64,000 nt of DNA from Sinomonas terrae (GTDB lineage Bacteria; Actinomycetota; Actinomycetes; Actinomycetales; Micrococcaceae). Location: NCBI RefSeq assembly GCF_022539255.1, contig NZ_JAKZBV010000001.1, positions 372,001-436,000 of the forward strand. The letters are read 5' to 3'. Below, piece after piece: positions 57,954 to 64,000 of this stretch (its first letter is position 1; each line of letters opens with the position of its first letter). Both the position numbers and the translations under genes were made by a program. Under the pieces are notes generated by a model. That model saw nothing but the letters and a program-made list of their open reading frames with translations, made no database searches and was not told where the DNA came from.

Positions 57954-57985
57954 GGACGGGATCCTGCCCCTGCAGGATCCCGTCC
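57954..57985. terminator. Perfect bidirectional terminator hairpin
   Basis: GGACGGGATCCTGC-CCCT-GCAGGATCCCGTCC has a 14-bp perfect stem. On the minus strand TTTGCTTTGCC follows, serving the 58028 gene; on the plus strand it ends the Lrp transcript. Confidence 0.85.
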
Positions 57986-58027
57986 CTCGGACGTGGTGGT
58001 CTGACGAAAAGTGTGCCGCTCCGAAGG

Positions 58028-58513
58028 TCAGCCGGCTTTGACGAGGGGCTGGGTCCCCGTGAACGGCCCCGTGCGGTCCGGGAAGGCGAGGGTGAGGGCT
58101 GCCTTTTCCGAGACGGCAGTCGCACGGGCTGCGGGAGCCTTCTCAGCCTCGGTCTTGGCTGCCCGGCGCATCCGCTCAGCCTCGGCGGCAGCGGCCTCCT
58201 CGGCCTTTGCGACCGCAGCCGATTCCTCGGCCTGCACCCGCGAGGCCGCGAGGATCGCGTCCGCCTTGGCGAGCACCGCGTTCCGCACGTGGGCCGGCGT
58301 CGAGTCCTCGACCGCCGTCGTCTGCTCAGGCCGGTACACGAACAGCCGCTGGCCGAGCTTGACGAGGGAGATCAGCGTCTGCGTGACCCCGGCGATGAGC
58401 ATCGTGCCGACGAGCGAGACGAAGATTATCACCAGCATGACGCCACCGATCACGAGCGTGCCGCTATACACGAGGTTTGCCACAACGGTTGCGTCGTCCA
58501 CGCTGTCTCCCAT
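58028..58513 (-). CDS. Membrane protein with C-terminal coiled coil, function unknown
   Basis: 161 residues. One or two helices (about 14-50) are followed by a long Ala/Glu/Lys-rich amphipathic helix (about 80-135, many AEA/EAE steps) that should be a coiled coil, and a short Pro-Gly tail. Family not recognised. No neighbour on the same strand. The sequence bias is not unlike that of other actinobacterial cell-envelope proteins. Confidence 0.6.
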   Translation of the reverse strand: MGDSVDDATVVANLVYSGTLVIGGVMLVIIFVSLVGTMLIAGVTQTLISLVKLGQRLFVYRPEQTTAVEDSTPAHVRNAVLAKADAILAASRVQAEESAAVAKAEEAAAAEAERMRRAAKTEAEKAPAARATAVSEKAALTLAFPDRTGPFTGTQPLVKAG

Positions 58514-58736
58514 CCCCAGAGAAGTGTGTGAAGGAAGTCCTGAGAGCCGCCTGCGTCTCGGACAAGATCCATTGTTGCTTACCCCGTCAGGTGCTTTTCA
58601 ATGGTGTGACTGTGATGTTGTGGAAAAGCAATGGAGACGTTATCGAACGTGACAAACATCTCGCTCGGTGTGTGAAGAGGGCCACACCAACAGTCGGGGC
58701 GGGAACAAGACCAGCGGTCCCAAGGTTGCCTAGCGT

Positions 58737-59762
58737 GTGACTGCGCTCTCCGTCCTCGACCTCGCTCCCATTGTCCAAGGCTCCTCCGTCGCCGACGCGC
58801 TCTCGAGCGCCACGCGCTTCGCCCAGGTCGTCGAGGAGGCGGGCTACGAGAGGCTCTGGTACGCGGAGCACCACAACAGCGCGGCGCTCGCCTCGAACGC
58901 GACGGCGCTGCTCATCGCGAATGCGGCGGCGAACACGCGCACCCTCCGAATCGGTTCGGGAGGGATCATGCTGCCGAACCACTCGCCCCTCGCTGTCGCG
59001 GAGGCGTTCGGCACGCTCGCCAATCTCTACGGCCCGCGCATCGACCTCGGCCTCGGCCGCGCGCCGGGCACGGATCCGCGCACGGCGGCGATCCTCCGTC
59101 GGGGCGCGAGGGACGACGACGAACAGCACTTCGCGCGGAGCATCCAGCTGCTGGCGTGGTACTTCGGGGAGCAGGAGGATGACGCCGAGAGCGTCCAGCT
59201 CTCGTTCGGCGTCCACGCCGAGGTCGCGCGCAACACGCACGTTCCGCTGTGGGTGCTGGGAAGCTCGACGGCGGGCGCTGCGATCGCCGGCCAGCTTGGC
59301 CTGCCGTACGCGGCGGCGAGCCACTTCGCGCCGTTCCAGCTCAGCGAGGCGATCTGGACGTACCGCCAGATGTTCAACCCGTCCGCCCCCACTGCCCAGA
59401 TCGCGGAGCCGTACGTGATGGCGGGGGCGAACCTCATGGTCGCGCCAAGCCATGAGGAGGCCGAGTACCTGTTCACGTCGCACCAGCAGATGTTCCTGGG
59501 CATCCGGCGCGGCGAGCGCGGCCCGATCAAGCCTCCCGTCGCCGAGATGGACTGGGCGCCGCACGAGCAGCAGATGGCGGAGTCCGCCCTGCGCGTCTCG
59601 GCCGTGGGCGCGCCTGCAGAAGCGGCCGAGTTCCTCCGGACGTTCGCGGCTTCCTACGGGGTGGACGAGATCATCCTCACCGGCTATTCGCACGATCCGG
59701 CTCTGCGCGAGCGCAGCTTCCGGCTGCTTGCCGAGGAGTGGGGAAAGGTTCCCGCCGCCTGA
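58737..59762 (+). CDS. LLM-class flavin-dependent oxidoreductase (luciferase-like)
   Basis: 341 residues. Bacterial luciferase-like TIM barrel: YERLWYAEHHNSAALAS (about 37-53), IGSGGIMLPNHSPLAVAEAFGTLANLYGPRIDLGLGRAPGTD (about 74-115), and VLGSSTAGAAIAGQLGLPYAAASHFAP (about 173-199). This is the YhbW/MsnO8-type subgroup, FMN-dependent, substrate unknown. The GTG at 58737 has AAGG ten bases upstream. Single gene. Confidence 0.85.
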   Translation: MTALSVLDLAPIVQGSSVADALSSATRFAQVVEEAGYERLWYAEHHNSAALASNATALLIANAAANTRTLRIGSGGIMLPNHSPLAVAEAFGTLANLYGPRIDLGLGRAPGTDPRTAAILRRGARDDDEQHFARSIQLLAWYFGEQEDDAESVQLSFGVHAEVARNTHVPLWVLGSSTAGAAIAGQLGLPYAAASHFAPFQLSEAIWTYRQMFNPSAPTAQIAEPYVMAGANLMVAPSHEEAEYLFTSHQQMFLGIRRGERGPIKPPVAEMDWAPHEQQMAESALRVSAVGAPAEAAEFLRTFAASYGVDEIILTGYSHDPALRERSFRLLAEEWGKVPAA

Positions 59763-59780
59763 CCGCGGTTCGGCGTGGCG

Positions 59781-60410
59781 TCAGCGTCGCCGCACGAGGC
59801 CGATGGTCATCGTGAAGCCGAACTCGCGCCAGATCTGCCCGTCATCCCACTCCTCGGGCACGGACTCCGCGCGCAGCTCAAGCACGGAACCGATGCGCAG
59901 GAGCGTCAGCACCGTTCGCTGGCCCTGGGCGAGCGATCCAGCGACGGCCGCGGTCGCGCCGTCGAACGTCTGCACGGTGAGCGCCCCCGCTCCGGCGATG
60001 AAGAGGGCTCGCCGGAGCTCGCGCACATGCCGCAGCACGACGACGGCGTCCCGGTTCACGTAGCCGACGAGCGGGCGGCCGCCAGTGGTCTGGAGGGTCG
60101 TCCCGATCTGCTCCCGATGGACACTCTGCGCACCGGTGATGCGCGCGTTGTCCTCCCACGCGGTGCCCCGTGAGCCTGTGACAAAGAGCGAGCCGATCGC
60201 CGACTGCCGCGCGTTCAGGCGCACGACGGCGTCCCTCGCCGTGAGCTCGGGCCGAACCCCGAATGCGGGGGCCGGGTAGAGGCGTGGCTCGGGAGGGGCG
60301 GACGCGAAGTTCCCTCCGGGGGCGCGGGGGAGGGTGAGGCCGTCGTCGTGATGGCCGGGCGCGATGCGGCGGGTGAGGTAGGGGAAGTCGAGGGGGTGCT
60401 GTTCGGGCAT
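59781..60410 (-). CDS. Hypothetical protein of the TerD operon (third gene)
   Basis: 209 residues, soluble, rich in beta strands. I cannot name the family. It contains TGSRGTAWEDNARITGAQSV (about 84-103), GRPLVGYVNRDAVVVLRH (about 116-133) and a C-terminal WREFGFTM. The ATG at 60408-60410 overlaps the TerD stop (TGATG), so it is translationally coupled. In actinobacteria, TerD-containing operons often include accessory genes of unknown role; position suggests a joint stress function. Confidence 0.65.
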   Translation of the reverse strand: MPEQHPLDFPYLTRRIAPGHHDDGLTLPRAPGGNFASAPPEPRLYPAPAFGVRPELTARDAVVRLNARQSAIGSLFVTGSRGTAWEDNARITGAQSVHREQIGTTLQTTGGRPLVGYVNRDAVVVLRHVRELRRALFIAGAGALTVQTFDGATAAVAGSLAQGQRTVLTLLRIGSVLELRAESVPEEWDDGQIWREFGFTMTIGLVRRR

Positions 60411-60991
60411 CACACATCCAGCCCGAACTCGGCCCCGACGCCCGCGAGGCCGTTCTCGTACGCGCGTCCGAGGGCACGGAATGCCCATCCGTCCTCATAG
60501 CGGTACAGTTCGCCGCACAGCACGGCCTGGGCGTCCTCGGGGCTTGCCGGCGAGGCATCGAAGCGGACGAGCTCCGAGCCGTCCGGACGCACGACGCGCA
60601 GGTGCAGCCCCCCGACCTGAGCGAAGGAGCCGGCTCCGCGGACTTCGGGATCGATATAGGTCACGAACGCGATGCGGGCTACCTCGGGCGGCACCTGGGA
60701 GAAGTCGACGTCCACTTGTTCGGCGTCGGCGGCGTCCCCGTAAGTCGCCCGGTTGGGGTCCTGGGCGGCGAAGGCCACGCCGGGGGACGCCGTCGTGAGC
60801 TGGTTGAAGAACACGAGGTGCTCGGGCGTGAGCGCGCGGCCGTCGTCCCCGCAGACGATCGCGAGCGGAACGGGCTCCGGCTGGGCTGCGGAGACCGGTT
60901 CGACCCTCCAGCCCATGGCGACCATGACTCCGGTCAGCCCGGGGTCCTGCCCGGTGAGCCCCACACTCTCGCCAGCGGCCAGCGTGCCCAT
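60410..60991 (-). CDS. TerD-family protein (tellurium resistance / stress)
   Basis: 193 residues. TerD domain: GESVGLTGQDPGLTGVMVAMGW at the N-terminus, then the Asp-rich calcium-binding context LTPEHLVFFNQLTTASPGVAF (about 55-75), QVDVDFSQVPPEVARIAFVTYID (about 92-114) and GELYRYEDGWAFRALGRAYENGLAG at the end. TerD proteins bind Ca2+ and support resistance to tellurite and membrane stress. Both ends overlap neighbouring genes by one base (TGATG), forming a coupled three-gene operon. Confidence 0.87.
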   Translation of the reverse strand: MGTLAAGESVGLTGQDPGLTGVMVAMGWRVEPVSAAQPEPVPLAIVCGDDGRALTPEHLVFFNQLTTASPGVAFAAQDPNRATYGDAADAEQVDVDFSQVPPEVARIAFVTYIDPEVRGAGSFAQVGGLHLRVVRPDGSELVRFDASPASPEDAQAVLCGELYRYEDGWAFRALGRAYENGLAGVGAEFGLDV

Positions 60992-61509
60992 CAGCGTGAC
61001 TCTTTCGTGCCGGGATGGATGCGGACGCCGTCTACATCGAACCTGTCGCGCAGGAAGCGCCCGTGGGCGCTGAGCTCGGCGATCGCGCCCGTGCGGACCT
61101 GGTGGTCGAGGTCGAGGGCGGTCGCGTAGAGGATGTCGAGCTGCTCGAGCAGCTTCTCTGTCTCGGGGCTCGAGTCCGTCTGGGTCTCCGGCGGGAGGGC
61201 GCGGTACACGCGGAGAGAGGTCGGCAGGTAATCCGAGGCGATCGCGTGGAGCAGAACGCGCTGCTCGGTCGAGGCGCCGTGCTCGGCGACATAGTCGAGC
61301 AGCAGGCGCAGGACGTCATCGATCTGGCGCATGTGCGAAGACGCGAGCGGTGGCAGGAGCGAACCCGCCCGCCGGATCGAGCTGCGCAGCTCAGCGAGGG
61401 CCTCGCGCGTCTGCTCGAGCTCCTCGGCCTGAGTGGTGGGCAGGTCGTCATCGAGGATGCGCTCTGGTTCCCGTCCACCGCCGAAGAGCGATCCGAAGAA
61501 CTTCGCCAT
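60991..61509 (-). CDS. Hypothetical protein of the TerD operon (first gene)
   Basis: 172 residues, entirely alpha-helical and highly charged, with heptad-like segments (LEQTREALAELRSSIRRAG, about 30-48). It begins with MAKFFGSLFGGGREPE, a short amphipathic N-terminus. A family name is not recognised. The ATG at 61507-61509 was chosen over an upstream ATG. Its stop overlaps the TerD start (TGATG), so it heads the operon. Confidence 0.7.
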   Translation of the reverse strand: MAKFFGSLFGGGREPERILDDDLPTTQAEELEQTREALAELRSSIRRAGSLLPPLASSHMRQIDDVLRLLLDYVAEHGASTEQRVLLHAIASDYLPTSLRVYRALPPETQTDSSPETEKLLEQLDILYATALDLDHQVRTGAIAELSAHGRFLRDRFDVDGVRIHPGTKESR

Positions 61510-61603
61510 GGACTCACGATAGCCGCTCGGCCTGAACGGTGGCCCGGTGCGGGGATCTGAAGGCAAACTGTAAAGATTCCTTCAAGTGTGCTTGGGTGGA
61601 GGG

Positions 61604-62089
61604 GTGGAAGATCCGGTGGCCACGAAGGGCTTGTCAACCGGCGGAGACGCCCCGCCCACGAGCGCAGCCTCCGCCCAGGTGGCGGCCGAACTGCGCGGTG
61701 TGCTGGGCCGACTGAACCGGCGGCTGCGGCAGCAGGCCGACGTCGGCGACCTCACGCGCTCCCAGCTCAACCTCATCTCCCGCATAGAGCGCGACGGGCC
61801 GGCAACCGTGAGCGACCTCGCCCGGGCCGAAGGCGTACGCCCCCAGTCGATGGGCGCGACTGTGGCCGCGCTTGAGGAGGCGGGCTACCTCCGCCGGGAC
61901 CCCGATCCCGGCGACCGCCGCAAGACGGCGATCTCGCTCAGCGACTCCGCCCGCGAGCAGATCGCCGCGAGCCGCCTCGTCCGCCAGGACTGGCTCCAGC
62001 GGGCCTTGAACCGCGAGCTCACGCGCGAGGAACTCGAGCAGGTCCGTCAAACCATCGGGCTGCTCGCGCGAATTGTAGGCAACACCTGA
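61604..62089 (+). CDS. MarR-family transcriptional regulator
   Basis: About 161 residues. The winged HTH is visible in SQLNLISRIERDGPATVSDLARAEGVRPQSMGATVAALEEAGYLRRDPDPGDRRKTAISLS (about 53-110), including the DRR wing. GTG starts at 61586, 61604 and 61616 are all possible; 61604 is preferred but not certain. It likely regulates the isochorismatase-fold and MFS genes that follow on the same strand. Confidence 0.84.
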   Translation: MEDPVATKGLSTGGDAPPTSAASAQVAAELRGVLGRLNRRLRQQADVGDLTRSQLNLISRIERDGPATVSDLARAEGVRPQSMGATVAALEEAGYLRRDPDPGDRRKTAISLSDSAREQIAASRLVRQDWLQRALNRELTREELEQVRQTIGLLARIVGNT

Positions 62090-62170
62090 ACTGGCGTTTC
62101 CGTTTCTCAGCGCAGCGCTTCCTCAGCGCAGCGCATTTTCAGCCCAACCCCTCAGTAGAAGGAGTCCCGA

Positions 62171-62755
62171 GTGACCATCTCCGCCCTCGACCCGAAGACT
62201 GCCCTCGTCGTCATCGACCTTCAGAATGGGATTGTGAATCGCCCGCAGCCTCCGGCCGACGGCGCGAGCGCCCCCTCGATTGCCGAGGTCGTCTCGAACT
62301 CCAAGGCCCTCGCCGACGCATTCCGCGCGAACGGCCTGCCGGTCGTCCTGGTGAATGTCGCGGGCGCGCCCGCCGGCCGCAACGAGACGCCGCGCCGTAT
62401 GCCGGCCGATGTCCGGGCCGACTACTTCAACCTCATCGACGGCCTCAACACCTCTGAGGACGACATCCTCGTGACCAAGCGCAGCATCGGCGCGTTCGCC
62501 ACGACCGATCTCGACGATCGCCTTCGTGAGAGTGGAGTGACGCAGCTCGTGTTCACGGGCATCGCCACGAGCATCGGCGTCGAGTCGACGGCGCGCTACG
62601 CCTACGACCTCGGGTACAACGTCGCGTTCGCCCGGGACGCGATGACGGACCTGACGGCGGCTGCTCACGAGAATTCCGTCAGCACCGTCTTCCCGCGGAT
62701 CGGCGAGTCCGGAACGACCGAGGAGATCCTCGGCCTCCTCGCCGACCGGGCGTGA
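62171..62755 (+). CDS. Isochorismatase-fold (cysteine hydrolase superfamily) protein lacking the usual Cys
   Basis: 194 residues. The fold markers are clear: VVIDLQNGIV with Asp (about 13-22) and the TKRSIGAF segment with Lys (about 103-110). The nucleophile loop, which is normally C-x-x-x-T, reads TGIATSIGVESTARYAYD (about 129-146), where Gly replaces Cys. So cysteine-based catalysis seems lost; some relatives with this loop exist. AGAAGGAG precedes the GTG at 62171. Its stop overlaps the next gene (GTGA). Confidence 0.8.
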   Translation: MTISALDPKTALVVIDLQNGIVNRPQPPADGASAPSIAEVVSNSKALADAFRANGLPVVLVNVAGAPAGRNETPRRMPADVRADYFNLIDGLNTSEDDILVTKRSIGAFATTDLDDRLRESGVTQLVFTGIATSIGVESTARYAYDLGYNVAFARDAMTDLTAAAHENSVSTVFPRIGESGTTEEILGLLADRA

Positions 62756-64000
62756 CCGAGCAGGAGCGCGCACCCGCCGGAACCGTGGCGCAGGAGGGCA
62801 AGGCCTTCGGCATCCGCTACCTCGGGCCGCTCCTGCTCGGCTCCACGCTGAATCCGATCAACAGCTCGATGATCGCCACGGGCCTCATCGGGATCGGCAG
62901 CGAGTTCCATCTCGGACCGGGCCAGACGGCGTCGCTCATCTCGGTGCTGTACCTGTTCAGCTCCGTCATGCAGCCGACGATGGGCAAGCTCGCGACGCTG
63001 CTCGGGCCCCGCCGTGTGTTCGTCTCGGGGATTGTGATCCTGCTCGTCGCGGGCCTCGTGGGTGCGCTCGCGCCGTCGTTCGCGTTCCTACTCGTCTCGC
63101 GTGCGCTCATCGGCATCGGCACCTCGGCCGCGTATCCCACGGCGATGGCGCTCGTCAGGGCCCGCGCGGACGCGCGCGGCGTCGGCGTCCCGAGCCGGGT
63201 GCTCGGGGCCTTTTCGATCGCTGCCCAGGTGACGATCGTCGTCGGCCTCCCACTGGGCGGCATCCTCGTCAGCACGCTCGGCTGGCGGGCGCTCTTCAGC
63301 GTCAATGTGCCGCTCGCGCTCGTGACGCTAGCGGCGACCCTCGCCGGCGTCGAACGCGACGCCAAGCGGTCCCAGACGTCGTGGAGAGCGCTCCTCCATG
63401 CGCTCGACCTGCCGGGCATCGCGCTGTTCGGGGGCGCCGTCGTCGCCCTCCTCATATTCCTCTCGGGCATGGCGGAGCCGCAGTGGTGGCTTGCCGCCGT
63501 CGCCCTCGTTCTCGCCGCTGGGTTCATCTGGCGCGAGCGCCACGCCTCGAGTCCGCTCATCGACGTCCGCGCGCTCGCGAGCAACGGGCCGCTCCAGCGG
63601 ACCTACTCGCGGCAGCTCCTCGTGGGTCTCGGGATCTATGCGTGCATGTACGGGATGAGCCAGTGGATGGAGGAGGGGCGGGGCCTGGATGCCGCGGCGG
63701 TCGGGGTCATCATGATCCCGCTTTCGCTCGTGAGCATCGTGGTCGCGCGGCTGGTGTCGCTGCGCGGCTGGGTGCGCACGCCGCTCATCCTTGCCGGTGC
63801 CGCCTTTGCGGGGACTGCCCTCATGATGGGGACGGCGAATGTCGGGACCTCCGTGGTGCTGCTCGTCGTCATGACGAGCCTCCTCGGCCTCACGAACGGC
63901 TTCGCGGGGTTCGCGAACCAGACTGCGCTCTACGTGCAGGCGCCCGGGGAGGGCATCGCCGTCGCCGCCGGGCTCTACCGGACGTTCAACTACATGGGGG
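62752..64000 (+). CDS. MFS transporter, 3' cut by window edge
   Basis: 416 residues visible, starting at GTG 62752-62754 and overlapping the previous stop. About 11 or more helices are seen. The sequence SSMIATGLIGIGSEF (TM1), VMQPTMGKLATLLGPRRVFVSG (motif A), RALIGIGTSAAYPTAMAL (TM4) and SVNVPLALVTL indicate the DHA2-like 14-TM group. Downstream of a MarR regulator and a hydrolase, a drug or metabolite export role is plausible. Confidence 0.85.
   Translation, partial: MTEQERAPAGTVAQEGKAFGIRYLGPLLLGSTLNPINSSMIATGLIGIGSEFHLGPGQTASLISVLYLFSSVMQPTMGKLATLLGPRRVFVSGIVILLVAGLVGALAPSFAFLLVSRALIGIGTSAAYPTAMALVRARADARGVGVPSRVLGAFSIAAQVTIVVGLPLGGILVSTLGWRALFSVNVPLALVTLAATLAGVERDAKRSQTSWRALLHALDLPGIALFGGAVVALLIFLSGMAEPQWWLAAVALVLAAGFIWRERHASSPLIDVRALASNGPLQRTYSRQLLVGLGIYACMYGMSQWMEEGRGLDAAAVGVIMIPLSLVSIVVARLVSLRGWVRTPLILAGAAFAGTALMMGTANVGTSVVLLVVMTSLLGLTNGFAGFANQTALYVQAPGEGIAVAAGLYRTFNYMG

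Noticed and set aside
1..64000. tRNA, rRNA, riboswitch or IS elements
   Set aside because: No tRNA T-loop pattern, transposase motif or known riboswitch core was recognised by reading the sequence. A covariance-model scan would be needed to exclude small RNAs fully.

Overview
The window is high-GC DNA with GTG/TTG starts, an actinobacterial-type aa3 oxidase subunit IV, a SigB/SigF-type sigma factor, an ANTAR antiterminator, a DUF222/HNH gene, TerD-family genes and many polytopic transporters. This points to an actinobacterium, most likely of the Micrococcaceae (Arthrobacter/Sinomonas-like). That placement is inferred from gene types, not from a marker gene. No rRNA, tRNA, IS element or CRISPR array was found. 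Both ends of the window cut through MFS transporter genes.

The most striking region is 664-5012 on the minus strand. It is a compact, visibly lower-GC seven-gene operon. Two tandem small hydrophobic precursors (93 and 102 aa) align without gaps to the first 24 residues of the circular bacteriocin enterocin AS-48, including the GGW motif. They are followed by a SpoIIM/DUF95 membrane protein, two further small membrane proteins, a 12-TM-like permease and an ABC ATPase. This is the gene complement of a circular bacteriocin system, here with two different precursors whose predicted cores are both 59 residues.

The rest is mostly catabolism, transport and regulation. 5195-13488 holds glutaryl-CoA dehydrogenase, a GH31 glycosidase, a PAP2-like protein, a WYL regulator, an acyl-CoA ligase and an SDR. 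13680-22316 holds a DUF222/HNH protein, a 2H phosphoesterase, a hydroxyacid dehydrogenase, an aldose epimerase, a STAS protein, two small dimeric alpha/beta-barrel proteins, a Nudix hydrolase and an aminotransferase. 22382-24571 is a stress/regulatory block: an acidic mini-protein, CsbD, a sigma factor and a GAF-ANTAR protein. 24704-31369 holds alanine dehydrogenase with its divergent PucR/AldR-type regulator, an amino acid permease and a Tat-type secreted protein. 31513-39237 holds two MFS transporters, an AI-2E-family protein, MalQ and dienelactone hydrolase.

Two repeat-rich non-coding stretches (27631-28246 and 39300-40040) share a core of about 40 bp present seven times in the window. The second abuts a 3' remnant that resembles a carboxyltransferase. 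From 41259, a 2-hydroxyacid dehydrogenase and an FMN-dependent lactate-type dehydrogenase overlap and are followed by an SMP-30 lactonase. Next come a DUF6153/DUF305 pair and an N-terminally truncated MFS pseudogene. 46628-53974 carries UbiB/AarF with a GntR regulator, then a GH3 beta-glucosidase, a sugar MFS transporter and a TetR regulator, with a TetR-like palindrome ahead of the GH3 gene. 54300-62755 carries malic enzyme, DUF456, an Lrp regulator, a luciferase-like monooxygenase, a translationally coupled three-gene TerD operon, and a MarR, isochorismatase-fold and MFS set. Intergenic short tandem repeats of 13-16 bp recur through the window and look like a property of this genome.
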